Shown here piece by piece: positions 18,159 through 28,232 of a stretch of DNA of 64,000 nucleotides. Every line of letters begins with the position of its first letter. Position 1 is the first letter of the stretch. Source of the stretch: Polynucleobacter sp. JS-JIR-II-b4. GTDB taxonomy: Bacteria; Pseudomonadota; Gammaproteobacteria; Burkholderiales; Burkholderiaceae. The stretch is from the NCBI RefSeq assembly GCF_018687815.1, contig NZ_CP061306.1, forward strand, positions 248,001-312,000, in the 5' to 3' direction. A program made the translations under genes and the position numbers. Under the pieces are notes generated by a model that saw only the letters and a program-made list of their open reading frames with translations, searched no databases and had not been told where the DNA came from.

Positions 18159-19784
18159 CTAGCGTAATAAAGAGTTAATCGCTATTAAATCTTCATCTGT
18201 TAATGTGGCGGCACTGGCTTTTAATCTAATGGCACTCAGGATGGTGTTATAGCGTGCTTGCTGCAGCAATGAGCGAGTATTGATAACAGAATCCAATGCA
18301 ATCAATACATCAATATTAATTAAGGTGCCCACTTGAAATCCCAGCTTGCTGGACTCTAATGCAGAGGTGGTAGAGCGCTCTGCTGCTTCATAAGCCTTAA
18401 CGCTAGCTAAGCCACCATAAAAGCCTGTAAAGGCAGTCCGAGTGTTTTGAGCGGCCGCACGACGATAGTTGTCATAGTTGGCTTTGGCTGCATCTACCAA
18501 GGCAGCATTTTGACGAATGACAGAACTGTTATATCCACCTGAAACCAGTGGAATCGTCATTTGTAGGCCCAAGGTATTGTTGTACACATTGGTGCTCGAT
18601 GGCGTGTAGTTGTTAGGCGTGCCATTCGAAGTGTTATATCCCGATGTGCCAACTAAGTTGATAGTTGGATAATTTAAAGCTTGGGCGCCGCGATAAGTAC
18701 TTTCTGCAAGACTCACTGATAGCTGTCCTGCTAAGACATTAAAGTTTGCAGATTCTGCCTGGTTGATCCAATCATCAAGAGTTTGTCCAGGAGGAAGCGG
18801 TGGGTTTACGCTCTCAGCAATAGGGTAGCCTTTGGAATCTTTATTCTTGCTACGCGGATCTTTGAGAACACCTTCAATTTTGGCATCCTTCACTAGCGGC
18901 TTTAATGCTCCCACTGGGCGTCCAACAATTTGTTCTAGTGCACCGCGCTTCACAATCAGATCAGCCTGAGCGGTGATCTCTTGAGAGTTTGCTAGATCAA
19001 GGGCTGCTTGAGCAGTGTTCACATCTACAATCGTTGCTAAGCCAGCATCAAATTTTGCCTGTGCAGATTCAAGCTGTTGCTTAATCAAGTCCTTCTTACT
19101 TTTATAGAGTGCTACGTTATCTTGACTAGTCAGCGCATCAAAGTAAGCCTGTGATACCCGCAGGATTAAGTCTTGCTGCGCCAAGAAAAAACGCATATCT
19201 GCCAGCTTGGTATTGAGATCGCCTTGTTTGAAAAGTTCTAATGCGCCAACGTTAAAAACAGGTTGAGTGAGTGTGACGGTGTAACTTTTTTGATCAAAGA
19301 CCCGCGAGTTACCAGAGTTATTTGAAACTACGGTGCTGCCCACTCCATGCTGATAGTAGCGGGTACCACCAGGGGTGGCATTAGCCTGCGGCATCAACAA
19401 GGAAAAGCCTTGCCAGTAGAGCTCTTTGCTTGCTTGGTAATTAAAGCGAGCAGCAGTTAATACTGGGTCGCTAAAAGCAGCTTCTTGATACAGCTGAATT
19501 AAATCGTTTAGTTGCCCCTTGGTGTCGGCACTTTTATTGCCGTTCAAATTAGAGGGCGCTGCAACTGCCGGTACCGCTAGTTTGCTTGGCGGCGGAATCA
19601 TCTGTGGGGGCTGCTCAAGTCCAATCAGGGTAGATGCACTCATTGGAGTAGGTAAAGCGGGTCTTGCGGCAGCATTGGGGCTTTGCGCCAATGCCTGAGA
19701 TGACCATGTGCCAAGACCGAGCGATTGACTAAGGATCAAACCAAAGGCGGTAAGTCGAGAAAGTCTAAAGCGGGCTGGGGTCAT
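18159..19784 (-). CDS. tolC: TolC family outer membrane efflux protein
   Basis: TolC-like trimers form outer membrane/periplasmic exit ducts for efflux pumps or type I secretion. The 541-residue product has a signal peptide ending about ALAQS (residues 33-35), a proline/alanine-rich linker of about 45 residues, and then two repeats of the outer membrane efflux domain, with [41 protein letters not shown] and the second-repeat counterpart [20 protein letters not shown]. No inner-membrane pump genes are adjacent, so its partners are elsewhere. Divergent from uppP. Confidence 0.92.
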   Translation of the reverse strand: MTPARFRLSRLTAFGLILSQSLGLGTWSSQALAQSPNAAARPALPTPMSASTLIGLEQPPQMIPPPSKLAVPAVAAPSNLNGNKSADTKGQLNDLIQLYQEAAFSDPVLTAARFNYQASKELYWQGFSLLMPQANATPGGTRYYQHGVGSTVVSNNSGNSRVFDQKSYTVTLTQPVFNVGALELFKQGDLNTKLADMRFFLAQQDLILRVSQAYFDALTSQDNVALYKSKKDLIKQQLESAQAKFDAGLATIVDVNTAQAALDLANSQEITAQADLIVKRGALEQIVGRPVGALKPLVKDAKIEGVLKDPRSKNKDSKGYPIAESVNPPLPPGQTLDDWINQAESANFNVLAGQLSVSLAESTYRGAQALNYPTINLVGTSGYNTSNGTPNNYTPSSTNVYNNTLGLQMTIPLVSGGYNSSVIRQNAALVDAAKANYDNYRRAAAQNTRTAFTGFYGGLASVKAYEAAERSTTSALESSKLGFQVGTLINIDVLIALDSVINTRSLLQQARYNTILSAIRLKASAATLTDEDLIAINSLLR

Positions 19785-19904
19785 GTAATTCGGATACTTT
19801 TCAATGTGCCATGCAGTTTAAGGCTAATTTATTCAAAATGCTCATTTAGACGCTATTTTGCCAAATCCCCGAAATTGCATCCATATGCCTATAAAATTTG
19901 GCTC

Positions 19905-20750
19905 ATGGACCTAATTTTGTTACTTAAAGCAGTCATTCTGGGGGTGGTCGAGGGATTAACGGAATTTTTGCCAATCTCTAGCACCGGGCATTTGATATTG
20001 GTTGGTGATTTACTCGACTTTAATGATGATCGAGGCAAGGCTTTTGAAGTCATTATTCAATTTGGTGCAATTTTGGCGGTTTGTTGGGAATTTCGCCAGA
20101 AGTTAATTCAGGTTACAACTTCTTTTGTCAGCAATGCAAATGCACGTCGTTTTGTATTGAATTTATTGGTCGCATCTATTCCGGCTATGGGGCTGGGTTT
20201 TTTATTCGGCAAACATATTAAGGCGGTTTTGTTTTCACCAATCCCAGTAGCAACTGCATTTATTGTGGGCGCCCTTATTATTTTTTGGGCAGAGTGTCGT
20301 CAGCAAAATCTGGCTGATATTTCTAGTCACATCAAAACAGTAGATGACCTCACTCCTTTGGATGCATTTAAAGTTGGTCTGGCCCAATGTGCCGCATTAA
20401 TTCCAGGAACCTCCCGTTCGGGCGCAACGATTATTGGTGGCATGTTATTTGGTTTGCCGCGCGCAGTTGCCACTGAATTTTCTTTTTTCCTAGCGATACC
20501 AGTTATTGGCGGTGCTACTGCTTATGAGTTGCTCAAGCTATGGAAAGAGCCAGTGGCTTTCTCTGGCGAGTTTACTTTGGCTATTGTGGTTGGTTTCATT
20601 GCCGCATTCATCTCCGCATTTGTCTGTGTACGTTGGCTAATTCATTATGTAGCACATCATAATTTCATTCCATTTGCTTGGTATCGAATCGCGTTTGGCT
20701 TACTAGTTCTATTAACCTCGTATAGTGGTTTAATTGCATGGTCTCACTAA
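19905..20750 (+). CDS. uppP: Undecaprenyl-diphosphatase (bacitracin resistance protein)
   Basis: UppP dephosphorylates undecaprenyl pyrophosphate, recycling the carrier used for peptidoglycan and O-antigen. The 281-residue polytopic protein has the first signature [19 protein letters not shown] and the second [17 protein letters not shown], with about eight hydrophobic segments. ATG 19905 is the start because the preceding in-frame sequence does not look like protein and overlaps the tolC promoter region. It fits functionally with the flanking glycan genes. Confidence 0.96.
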   Translation: MDLILLLKAVILGVVEGLTEFLPISSTGHLILVGDLLDFNDDRGKAFEVIIQFGAILAVCWEFRQKLIQVTTSFVSNANARRFVLNLLVASIPAMGLGFLFGKHIKAVLFSPIPVATAFIVGALIIFWAECRQQNLADISSHIKTVDDLTPLDAFKVGLAQCAALIPGTSRSGATIIGGMLFGLPRAVATEFSFFLAIPVIGGATAYELLKLWKEPVAFSGEFTLAIVVGFIAAFISAFVCVRWLIHYVAHHNFIPFAWYRIAFGLLVLLTSYSGLIAWSH

Positions 20751-20780
20751 CACCCTTAATCAAAATTTACGGAATTTAAT

Positions 20781-21239
20781 ATGGATGTTTCAATAGATGC
20801 AATCACGAACAATATTCAACTGGCTTTAGCCCCTGTTTTTTTATTAACCGCGGTTGCCACCCTACTCAATGCCATCTCAGGACGCTTAGCTAGATCTGTT
20901 GATCGTATGCGTGCCATTCGACATTCTATTGACCGAGGTGAGGTTAAGGATGCGTTGCTCATTCAGCACTTAAATAAAGAAGCAGACGAAGCTCAAACTC
21001 GCGGCCGTCTTTGCACTGCTTCTATCTTTTTCAACGTGCTTAGTGGCGTTTTTATTTCATTGACGGTTCTTGAGCTATTTTTCTTCCAGGCGGGCGCTGT
21101 ACGTTCTTTGCAGACATCTTATGTTATTTGGACTTTTGTCTTAGGCCTCGTTTTCTTTATGATTTCTCTTTTAATCATATTGACTGAAGTTGTCTATGCA
21201 TACCGATCAGCAGGTTGGATTACTCCAAAAAAGAACTAG
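20781..21239 (+). CDS. DUF2721 family membrane protein
   Basis: The 152-residue protein matches DUF2721 (PF11026-type) proteins: an N-terminal hydrophobic segment (LALAPVFLLTAVATLLNAIS, about 14-33), GRLARSVDRMRAIR, and two further hydrophobic segments near 78-100 and 112-138 (YVIWTFVLGLVFFMISLLII). Function is unknown. It lies between uppP and uxs in the same direction, 30 and 42 bases from each. Confidence 0.85.
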   Translation: MDVSIDAITNNIQLALAPVFLLTAVATLLNAISGRLARSVDRMRAIRHSIDRGEVKDALLIQHLNKEADEAQTRGRLCTASIFFNVLSGVFISLTVLELFFFQAGAVRSLQTSYVIWTFVLGLVFFMISLLIILTEVVYAYRSAGWITPKKN

Positions 21240-21281
21240 AATCTGTTTGACTAAATATTAATTTCTACGCAAAGACTGACT

Positions 21282-22217
21282 ATGAATAAAATCCTTATCA
21301 CCGGCGGAGCTGGCTTTTTGGGATCTCACTTAACTGAGAAACTTCTCAAAGAAGGCAATGACGTCTTGGTAGTAGATAACTATTTCACGGGCTCTAAAGA
21401 TAACTTAGCACATTTATTGCCTAACTCTCGTTTAGAGCTCATGCGTCACGATGTGACCTTCCCACTCTATGTAGAAACTAATCAAATCTATAACTTGGCT
21501 TGCCCGGCATCTCCAGTGCACTATCAATACGATCCAGTACAAACAACCAAAACAAGTGTGCATGGTGCCATCAACATGCTCGGCTTAGCTAAGCGCACGA
21601 GAGCCCGCATTCTTCAAGCGTCAACTAGCGAGGTATATGGCGACCCTGAAGTACATCCTCAGCCGGAATCATATTGGGGTAAGGTCAATCCCATTGGTGT
21701 TCGCTCTTGCTATGATGAAGGCAAACGTTGCGCTGAAACCCTCTTTTTTGACTATTACCGACAGCATAACTTAGATATTAAGATCGTACGGATCTTCAAT
21801 ACTTACGGTCCTCGTATGAATCCCAATGATGGCCGAGTAGTAAGCAACTTTATTGTTCAAGCCCTTAAGGGGGAGAGCATCACTATTTATGGTGACGGTC
21901 AGCAAACTAGAAGCTTTTGTTATGTAGATGACTTAATCGACGTCATGGTCAAAATGATGAACTCAGAAGCAGGCTTTACAGGACCAGTCAACATTGGTAA
22001 CCCTGGAGAGTTCACTATGCTGCAATTGGCCGAAACGATTCTTAAACTCTCTGGTAGCAAATCGAAAATCATTTATCAGCCGCTCCCATCAGATGATCCG
22101 AGGCAGCGTCAACCCAATATCGAACTAGCTAAAGCCAATCTAGGCTGGCAGCCTAAGGTCAACCTAGAGGATGGTCTAAAAGAGACGATTACGTACTTTA
22201 AGAAAATTGTTGGTTAG
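21282..22217 (+). CDS. UDP-glucuronate decarboxylase (UDP-xylose synthase) type SDR
   Basis: The 311-residue extended SDR protein shows [11 protein letters not shown], the very characteristic [36 protein letters not shown], and the active-site YDEGKR; R-rich [17 protein letters not shown] and [11 protein letters not shown] near the C terminus also match UXS. These features separate it from galE and rfbB. It would convert UDP-glucuronate to UDP-xylose for a surface glycan. The stop overlaps the GTG start of trmB by one base. No UDP-glucose dehydrogenase gene is in this window. Confidence 0.93.
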   Translation: MNKILITGGAGFLGSHLTEKLLKEGNDVLVVDNYFTGSKDNLAHLLPNSRLELMRHDVTFPLYVETNQIYNLACPASPVHYQYDPVQTTKTSVHGAINMLGLAKRTRARILQASTSEVYGDPEVHPQPESYWGKVNPIGVRSCYDEGKRCAETLFFDYYRQHNLDIKIVRIFNTYGPRMNPNDGRVVSNFIVQALKGESITIYGDGQQTRSFCYVDDLIDVMVKMMNSEAGFTGPVNIGNPGEFTMLQLAETILKLSGSKSKIIYQPLPSDDPRQRQPNIELAKANLGWQPKVNLEDGLKETITYFKKIVG

Positions 22218-23023
22218 TGGTGGTTGAAAGCAATACTTCTGGGAAGCGCTTTGATGAGCGTATTCGCTCCTTTGTTTTGAGGGCCGGGAGAATTACTGCT
22301 GGTCAACAGCGTGCCATGGAAGAATTAGGTCCTCAGTTTTTAGTTCCATATCAACCCTCCAATCTCAATCTAATAGAGGCGTTCCAGGGCTCAAACAAGC
22401 CAAAGATACTGGAGATAGGCTTTGGTATGGGCGAGACGACTGCCAAGATTGCTGCCTTAAGGTCGGATGATGACTTCTTGGCAATTGAGGTTCATCCTCC
22501 AGGTGTCGGCGCCTTACTAAAACTCATTGGCGAAAACCAGCTGAGTAATCTCAGACTCATTCGCCATGATGCTGTTGAGGTTTTGGAAAATATGATTGCT
22601 CCAGATTCTTTGGATGGCATTCATATTTACTTTGCCGACCCTTGGCATAAGAGGCGTCATCACAAGCGTCGTCTAATCCAGGCTGAGTTTGTGAAGTTGT
22701 TGGTCTCTAGATTGAAGCCCGGCGCATATTTGCATTTAGCAACTGATTGGCATAACTATGCCGAACAAATGCTCTTAGTCCTCAATGCAGAATCTACTTT
22801 ACAAAACACTTCTGGCGAATTAGTGAGGGTAGAAACTTTTACCCCTGAAGATCTTGCTAAGCAAGATGAGGATTGTAATGAATTCAAGCCAACAATAGAG
22901 CAGTTAAATGCTCAGCATGCTGGATATGTGGAAAGACCTACTTATCGCCCGGTAACCAAGTTTGAAAACCGTGGCATCAAGCTAGGCCATGGTGTTTGGG
23001 ACTTGGTTTATAAAAAGAAATAA
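22217..23023 (+). CDS. trmB: tRNA (guanine-N7-)-methyltransferase
   Basis: TrmB methylates guanine 46 in the variable loop of tRNAs using SAM. The 268-residue protein has [20 protein letters not shown], the SAM motif [32 protein letters not shown] with the substrate-binding lysine/arginine run, and a C-terminal [20 protein letters not shown]. Either GTG 22217 or GTG 22220 can be the start; both overlap or abut the uxs stop. A hairpin with a T run follows the stop. Confidence 0.94.
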   Translation: MVVESNTSGKRFDERIRSFVLRAGRITAGQQRAMEELGPQFLVPYQPSNLNLIEAFQGSNKPKILEIGFGMGETTAKIAALRSDDDFLAIEVHPPGVGALLKLIGENQLSNLRLIRHDAVEVLENMIAPDSLDGIHIYFADPWHKRRHHKRRLIQAEFVKLLVSRLKPGAYLHLATDWHNYAEQMLLVLNAESTLQNTSGELVRVETFTPEDLAKQDEDCNEFKPTIEQLNAQHAGYVERPTYRPVTKFENRGIKLGHGVWDLVYKKK

Positions 23024-23037
23024 AAAATAAAGAATCT

Positions 23038-23067
23038 AAGGCGCTAAGAAAAAATCAAGCGCTTTTT
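23038..23067 (+). terminator. Probable terminator after trmB
   Basis: GCGCT (23041-23045) pairs with AGCGC (23058-23062) across a 12-base AT loop, extended by AAG/TTT pairing, and followed by TTTTT. It is fifteen bases beyond trmB and just before the convergent gabD end. Confidence 0.6.
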
Positions 23068-23079
23068 AGGTTCATAGGT

Positions 23080-24552
23080 TCATAGGCCTACGCAGACGTA
23101 TTTCATTTCAAGGTATTCATCCATACCGTAGACGCTGCCTTCACGCCCGAGACCGGATTGCTTGATACCGCCAAAGGGTGCAACCTCATTTGAGATTAAT
23201 CCCGTATTAACACCTACCATGCCGTATTCCAGCGCCTCGGCTACTTTCCAAACGCGGCCAATGTCACGGCTGTAAAAATAGGATGCCAGACCAAACTGAC
23301 TACTGTTTGCGAGCTTGATGACTTCTTCGTCACTCTCAAATGGAATGATCGGCGCTATCGGACCAAATGTCTCCTCATAAGTAATGAGCATTTGACTGTT
23401 TACATTGGCGAGGATGGTTGGTTCATAAAAGTTCTTGCCTTCAATCGACTGTTTGCCGCCAGTCACTAGTGTTGCACCCTTGCTGAGAGCATCTGCAACA
23501 TGTTTCTTTACTTTATCAAGGGCAGCAGTTTCAATCAGGGGGCCTTGGGTAACGCCGGCATCCATGCCGTTGCCAACTTTGATGATGGCAAGTGCTTTGG
23601 CAAACTTTTCAACAAACTGATCGTGTACTTTTTTATGGACATAAAAGCGGTTTGCGCATACACAGGTCTGGCCTGAGTTTCTAAACTTCGAAGCCATAGC
23701 GCCACTAACTGCAGCATCAATGTCAGCATCCTCAAAGACGATAAACGGTGCGTGTCCGCCTAACTCAAGAGCGAGCTTCTTAACAGTAGGGGCGCACTGT
23801 TCCATCAGAATTCGACCAACTTCTGTCGAGCCTGTGAAGGATAGGTGGCGCACTGTAGGTGAAGAGCACAGAGTTTTGCCAATAACAATGGATTGATTTG
23901 CATCGGCGGTCACAATATTAATGACCCCATCCGGAATACCAGCACGCCTGGCAAGTTCGGCAAGAGCCAATGCGGATAGCGGGGTCAATTCAGCAGGTTT
24001 AATCACAATCGTGCAGCCAGCAGCTAATGCAGGCGCAATCTTGCGCGTAATCATGGCAATCGGAAAGTTCCATGGAGTAATAGCTACGCAGACACCAATT
24101 GGTTGCTTCAAAACCATCAGGCGCTTATCGCTCCAAGTGGTTCCTAAAATTGAACCCTCAACCCGTTTAGCTTCTTCAGCAAACCACTCTACAAAAGAGG
24201 CTCCATAAATTACTTCACCAGCAGCTTCAGTCAAAGGTTTGCCTTGCTCAAGCGTCATCAGCTTTGCAAGATCTTGTGTATTTTCGATAATGAGATCAAA
24301 CCACTTGCGCATGATCGAGGCGCGTTCTTTAGCAAGTTTGCTGCGCCATGCTTGCAGAGCTTTTTCTGCTGCAGCGATAGCTTGTTCGGCATCATGAGTT
24401 TCTAAATTAGCAACATTAGCAATGATTTCATCAGTTGCTGGGTTGCTTACCGCAAAAGTCTTTTTAGATGCAATCCATTTGCCATCGATAAAAGCGTTCT
24501 CTCTAAAAAGAGTGGAATCTTTGAGTTGGCTGCGAATATCTACTTTTTGCAT
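23080..24552 (-). CDS. gabD: Succinate-semialdehyde dehydrogenase (NADP+) family
   Basis: The 490-residue aldehyde dehydrogenase oxidises a semialdehyde such as succinate semialdehyde to its acid with NAD(P)+. It has [29 protein letters not shown] with general base E263, and [10 protein letters not shown] with nucleophile C297; the C-terminal [17 protein letters not shown] is typical of GabD. Substrate assignment rests on family similarity; other semialdehydes cannot be ruled out. It sits between trmB and the nusB terminator, apparently transcribed alone. Confidence 0.88.
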   Translation of the reverse strand: MQKVDIRSQLKDSTLFRENAFIDGKWIASKKTFAVSNPATDEIIANVANLETHDAEQAIAAAEKALQAWRSKLAKERASIMRKWFDLIIENTQDLAKLMTLEQGKPLTEAAGEVIYGASFVEWFAEEAKRVEGSILGTTWSDKRLMVLKQPIGVCVAITPWNFPIAMITRKIAPALAAGCTIVIKPAELTPLSALALAELARRAGIPDGVINIVTADANQSIVIGKTLCSSPTVRHLSFTGSTEVGRILMEQCAPTVKKLALELGGHAPFIVFEDADIDAAVSGAMASKFRNSGQTCVCANRFYVHKKVHDQFVEKFAKALAIIKVGNGMDAGVTQGPLIETAALDKVKKHVADALSKGATLVTGGKQSIEGKNFYEPTILANVNSQMLITYEETFGPIAPIIPFESDEEVIKLANSSQFGLASYFYSRDIGRVWKVAEALEYGMVGVNTGLISNEVAPFGGIKQSGLGREGSVYGMDEYLEMKYVCVGL

Positions 24553-24610
24553 GATCTATTGCCCTGTTCTTGCTCTGTAATCGATACAGATCATTTTATC
24601 CCTCTATAAA

Positions 24611-24644
24611 TAAAAAAGCCTCCAAGCGGTTTAGGCTTGAAGGC
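24611..24644 (-). terminator. Rho-independent terminator of nusB transcript
   Basis: On the minus strand GCCTTCAAGC and GCTTGGAGGC form a stem with one mismatch around a seven-base loop, followed by TTTTTTATTT. It is 29 bases downstream of the nusB stop and separates the rib-nusB operon from gabD. Confidence 0.8.
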
Positions 24645-24672
24645 AGGTATTGTGGGCTGCTAATTGGAGGTT

Positions 24673-25182
24673 TTAGCCTGCCTGAGTTTCCGTGGTTCGC
24701 AGTTTCTGGGCCAGTAGGTCTAATACGCCGTTCACATACTTATGGCCATCTGTGCCACCAAAGGTTTTGGCAAGCTCAACAGCTTCATTGATTGCCACTT
24801 TGTAGGGCACTGAGAGGTCTACGGCTAGTTCATAAGCGCCGATGAGGAGCGCTGCATGCTCTACAGGAGAAAGCTCATTAATCGGGCGATCTAGGGCCGG
24901 GGTGATGATGGCCTCTAATTCATCGGTGCGAGCCAATACACCATCAAAGATGCCCTGAAAGAGGTCAAGTTGGCAGCGACGGAATGCAGGGTCCTCGGCA
25001 AGTTGTTTGGCAATCGCGGCGCCATTCGGAATGCTGCCGGCACGACGCATCACAAGGCTTTGATAAACACCCTGAAGGGCGTACTCACGAGCGCGACGAC
25101 GTGGTGTGAGTGAGCGCTTAGGTGCTGGCTTTAATTCTTTACCGGCTTGCGGATTGGGTGGGTTCTGGCTAGATGTAGACAT
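24673..25182 (-). CDS. nusB: Transcription antitermination factor NusB
   Basis: NusB with NusE (S10) binds boxA and supports rRNA antitermination. The 169-residue protein has a basic proline-rich N-terminal extension (about 1-28) before the helical domain RRRAREYALQGVYQSL; VEHAALLIGAYELAV and VPYKVAINEAVELAKTFGGTDGHKYVNGVLD are the conserved C-terminal signature. It lies five bases downstream of ribH, the order common in proteobacteria. Confidence 0.95.
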   Translation of the reverse strand: MSTSSQNPPNPQAGKELKPAPKRSLTPRRRAREYALQGVYQSLVMRRAGSIPNGAAIAKQLAEDPAFRRCQLDLFQGIFDGVLARTDELEAIITPALDRPINELSPVEHAALLIGAYELAVDLSVPYKVAINEAVELAKTFGGTDGHKYVNGVLDLLAQKLRTTETQAG

Positions 25183-25187
25183 GCGAA

Positions 25188-25700
25188 TTATTCTTCTTCA
25201 CTCGAGTTGATTTCGATATCGATATCAGGGGTCAATGCCAAGGCTAAGTTCGCCATTTCTACTACTGCTTGAGCGCATTCCGCACCTTTAACCTGAACAC
25301 GCGCAAGCGCTTGTTCATCGGTGTCGCAAGTGAGCACACCATTAGCGATTGGCAAGCCAGAGTCAATAGAGATGCGCGTAATTCCAGCGGCAGATTCATT
25401 AGAGACTAGCTCAAAGTGATAAGTCTCGCCGCGGATCACTGCACCAAGGGCAACCAAACCATCAAACTCGCCGGTCTCAACTAGCTTTTGCAGTGCAAAG
25501 GGAATCTCAAGTGCTCCAGGTACGGTCACGAGCTTGATATCAGATTGACTAACGCCAAGTGAAATAAGCTCATTAATGCAAGAGTTCGTTAGCGCAACGC
25601 AATGATCTTCATTAAAGCGCGCTTGTACAACGCCAATGCGTAAATCCTGACCATTGAGATCTACTTCTAATACGCCTACAAAGTCATTGGTGCTAGTCAT
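25188..25700 (-). CDS. ribH: 6,7-dimethyl-8-ribityllumazine synthase
   Basis: RibH condenses the pyrimidine intermediate with dihydroxybutanone phosphate to form the lumazine precursor of riboflavin. The 170-residue protein shows [47 protein letters not shown] with the catalytic histidine, and [20 protein letters not shown]. It lies between ribBA and nusB on the same strand; acidic C terminus is normal. Confidence 0.96.
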   Translation of the reverse strand: MTSTNDFVGVLEVDLNGQDLRIGVVQARFNEDHCVALTNSCINELISLGVSQSDIKLVTVPGALEIPFALQKLVETGEFDGLVALGAVIRGETYHFELVSNESAAGITRISIDSGLPIANGVLTCDTDEQALARVQVKGAECAQAVVEMANLALALTPDIDIEINSSEEE

Positions 25701-25746
25701 ATCAATTTTCTAAAGTTATTTAATACTATGATGATTGTCAGATTTG

Positions 25747-26877
25747 TTAGGAAGTGTAGGGCTTATAGCCTGTCACTTCGAGCTTATAACCAGAGAGGCT
25801 TGGAACAGGGCTTGGATTGGCTAGTAAACGCATTTTGCCAACGCCGATATCTTTCAATATTTGGGCGCCAATGCCGTAGCTTCTGAAATCGGTTTTTCTC
25901 GCTAAAGGTTTTTTGGGTTCTTCTTGTGATTGATTCAGTTTCTGGAACTGTGCCAACCAATCTTGATCATTTGGAGCAGCGATGCCAGAGGCATTGAGAA
26001 GCACTGCAACACCAGAAGATGAAGAAGCAATCTCCTCCAAAGCCTTTGCTAGCGGCCAAGAATGGGTACTGACGTTAGAGTCTAGGAAATCCAAGACGGT
26101 AACTGGCTCATGCACGCGCACCAAGGTTTCTTGAGCTTCAGAAGGTTTGCCATGCACCAATGCAATATGAATGCCTGAGCTTGGAGTATCGCGATAAATA
26201 ATGCCTTGGAATTTTCCCCAAGGTGTGATGAATTCTCTGCTACCTTCGCGCACCACAATGCTCTCATGTTGACTGCGGTACTGAATGAGATCTGCAATGC
26301 TACCAATTTTTAATTGATGCTCTTTTGCAAATTCAAGGAGATCTGGAAGGCGCGCCATGCTGCCATCGTCTTTCATGATTTCACAAATCACAGAAGTAGG
26401 TGAGCATCCTGCCATTGCTGCTAAGTCACAGCCCGCTTCAGTATGACCGGAGCGAATGAGTACACCACCAGGTTGCGCCATCAATGGGAAGATATGACCA
26501 GGCTGAACTAAATCACGAGGCTTGGCATTTGGCGCTACAGCAGTTTTAATAGTGAGCGCACGGTCGGCTGCTGAGATTCCAGTGGTAACCCCAGTTGCTG
26601 CCTCAATAGATACCGTGAAATTGGTTCCCATCGATGTGCCGTTATCACGCACCATCAGTGGAAGATTCAATTGTTGGCAGCGCTCACGCGTCAAAGTTAA
26701 GCAAATCAAGCCGCGTCCATGTTTTGCCATGAAATTCACGGCCTCTGCAGTGACATGATCGGCAGCAAGGACTAGATCGCCTTCGTTCTCGCGATCTTCT
26801 TCATCGACGAGGATCACCATTTTGCCGGCACGGAGCTCGGCAATGATTTCTTCGGTGGAGGCAAGGGTATTTGGCAT
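25747..26877 (-). CDS. ribBA: 3,4-dihydroxy-2-butanone 4-phosphate synthase with degenerate GTP cyclohydrolase II domain
   Basis: RibB makes dihydroxybutanone phosphate from ribulose 5-phosphate. In the 376-residue protein, residues 1 to about 205 form an intact RibB domain: [47 protein letters not shown] and [12 protein letters not shown]. The remainder aligns in outline with GTP cyclohydrolase II ([44 protein letters not shown]) but lacks the three cysteines that bind zinc and the catalytic block. So it probably supplies only RibB activity; a separate ribA must exist if the pathway is complete. Similar degenerate fusions are known in betaproteobacteria. Confidence 0.92.
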   Translation of the reverse strand: MPNTLASTEEIIAELRAGKMVILVDEEDRENEGDLVLAADHVTAEAVNFMAKHGRGLICLTLTRERCQQLNLPLMVRDNGTSMGTNFTVSIEAATGVTTGISAADRALTIKTAVAPNAKPRDLVQPGHIFPLMAQPGGVLIRSGHTEAGCDLAAMAGCSPTSVICEIMKDDGSMARLPDLLEFAKEHQLKIGSIADLIQYRSQHESIVVREGSREFITPWGKFQGIIYRDTPSSGIHIALVHGKPSEAQETLVRVHEPVTVLDFLDSNVSTHSWPLAKALEEIASSSSGVAVLLNASGIAAPNDQDWLAQFQKLNQSQEEPKKPLARKTDFRSYGIGAQILKDIGVGKMRLLANPSPVPSLSGYKLEVTGYKPYTS

Positions 26878-26999
26878 AGCCCTCTATTTTAAGCGCAGGA
26901 CCTACTTGTTGTTCAGTCCTACCGCAATATCCCATCTTTCTGACGGCAAGAGCCTTGGACAGGAGTTTCAGCCAAAGCACCTACCTTTGAAAATGGTCA

Positions 27000-27329
27000 A
27001 TGCACCCTAAAAAGCAATTCAACTCAGGATTCGGCCCTCGAAATTGCCAGGGATTCATCTTGCTGGAGGTTTTGGTGGCAATGAGCATCATTTTGGGGGT
27101 TTGGATGGCATCGGTGGGGGTTTATCAGCGCCTCGCTTTAAACCTAGTCCAACAAGAGGCCAAAAGATCGCAATTGCGAAAGGAGTCGGTTGTCCATGAA
27201 ACACAAGAACAAGTTAGAGCTAATTCCTATTTATCTGGCAAAAATTTAATCAATGAGCTTGCTCGAATGCCTAGTCGGAATCGCCCTATGCGCACTACTA
27301 CTCAACCCATTGCTAAAAACCAGCGCTGA
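27000..27329 (+). CDS. Type IV pilin-like protein, PilV-like
   Basis: The 109-residue product has a class III prepilin leader: about 20 polar residues, then G/FILLEVLVAMSIIL with glycine at -1 and glutamate at +5. That suits a minor pseudopilin such as PilV, processed by the prepilin peptidase and placed at the pilus tip. It is short for PilV, and its last 45 residues overlap the reading frame of the next gene, suggesting a truncation or frameshift near base 27190. First of four minor-pilin genes between ribBA and ribD. Confidence 0.7.
   Translation: MHPKKQFNSGFGPRNCQGFILLEVLVAMSIILGVWMASVGVYQRLALNLVQQEAKRSQLRKESVVHETQEQVRANSYLSGKNLINELARMPSRNRPMRTTTQPIAKNQR
27179..27252 (+). other. Interrupted leader in the pilW-like reading frame
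   Basis: AAAGGAG (27179-27185) is well placed for ATG 27196, which opens the same frame as the pilW-like gene. That frame reads 17 codons with a basic start (MKHKNK), then meets a single TAA at 27247-27249, one codon before the ATG used for the downstream ORF. It looks like the original start and prepilin leader, broken by one stop. Confidence 0.5.
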
Positions 27330-27906
27330 TTTAGTTATCAAGCAAATTGAGTTTGAAAAAAAACAATCATTAATCTCAGAAGCAGATCGCGCCTTCGAGC
27401 TGATTGGTCGCGCTATTCGCATGGCTGGCTACCGCAATATTCAAAATACACAAATAAGAAGTCAAACTTCAGGACAAAAAACAAATGCAATTCTATTTCT
27501 TGAGATAAATAAAAAATCAGGATTTCGAGGATCTGATGCTTTGACTATCCGTCATGAATTATCGGATGGGGTGGATTTTGATTGCATTGGTAATGTGTTG
27601 ACCAAAGATCGAACCAAGAATCATCTAGCTATGCAAGGGTTCTTGGTGGATCGTCAAGCAGGAGTTCCAAAGGGTCAAAAAGTAAATGGCGGCTCCCTGA
27701 TATGTCAGTCGCTGGATCGTCAAGGGCGGATTCAAAATACCACCCTGATGAATGGTGTGAATGGACTCTTTATTGAGGAGCTCAATGCCGCTCAGACCGA
27801 ATCTATGAAGGGCCAAAGGCTTTTTAAGATCAAGCTACAAATGACTGACGGGGCTAAGCTCAATGTGGATCTGGAGCGAACTTTTGCAACCAGGAATCTG
27901 TTGTGA
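27253..27906 (+). CDS. PilW-like minor pilin, leader apparently interrupted
   Basis: The 217-residue product starts MSLLECLVGIALCALLLNPLLK. This resembles a mature minor pilin (hydrophobic residue at +1, glutamate at +5) but without the leader and the -1 glycine. The central AFELIGRAIRMAGYRN and later NAILFLEINKKSGFRGSDALTIRHE match PilW-type proteins, so the body is intact. Without its leader it might not be processed by the prepilin peptidase. Either the gene is a recent pseudogene or the upstream stop is a sequence error (see the leader entry). It overlaps the PilX-like gene by four bases. Confidence 0.65.
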   Translation: MSLLECLVGIALCALLLNPLLKTSADLVIKQIEFEKKQSLISEADRAFELIGRAIRMAGYRNIQNTQIRSQTSGQKTNAILFLEINKKSGFRGSDALTIRHELSDGVDFDCIGNVLTKDRTKNHLAMQGFLVDRQAGVPKGQKVNGGSLICQSLDRQGRIQNTTLMNGVNGLFIEELNAAQTESMKGQRLFKIKLQMTDGAKLNVDLERTFATRNLL

Positions 27907-28232
27907 TCTTAGCTTGGGTAATTTCACTACTCTTGCTTTGCTCCTCTCTGGTGGCTTATTTAGAGAGGTTGAACGCATTGCGCATCGTGGAAGTGAAAAC
28001 AATGCAAGTTTCACAGAGAAATTTTATTTCCGCTGAAAGTGCAGTATTAGAGTGTGAGAAAAATTTAACAGCTCTTGCTGATCTCAATGAGAATAGATGT
28101 TTTATTCAGTCAGCCGGTAAAAACCATTGGCTAATCTCAAGTAAAGAAAAGCCAGCAATTCAGATAGGTGTTGTCATTGATGAGAAGACTGGTGTTGCAA
28201 CTCGTATGAATTGGCGACAAGTATTTGAATAA
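27903..28232 (+). CDS. PilX-like pilus-assembly protein
   Basis: The 109-residue product opens with a hydrophobic segment (MILAWVISLLLLCSSLVAYL) and then a polar domain with AESAVLECEKNL and paired cysteines C50 and C66 (ENRCFIQ), reminiscent of PilX family minor pilins. It lacks a clear +5 glutamate. GTG start overlaps the stop of the preceding ORF (GTGA). Assignment rests on operon position and this N-terminal profile. Confidence 0.6.
   Translation: MILAWVISLLLLCSSLVAYLERLNALRIVEVKTMQVSQRNFISAESAVLECEKNLTALADLNENRCFIQSAGKNHWLISSKEKPAIQIGVVIDEKTGVATRMNWRQVFE

Noticed and set aside
26878..26999. FMN riboswitch upstream of ribBA
   Set aside because: The region between ribBA and the PilV-like gene has none of the conserved RFN-element segments.
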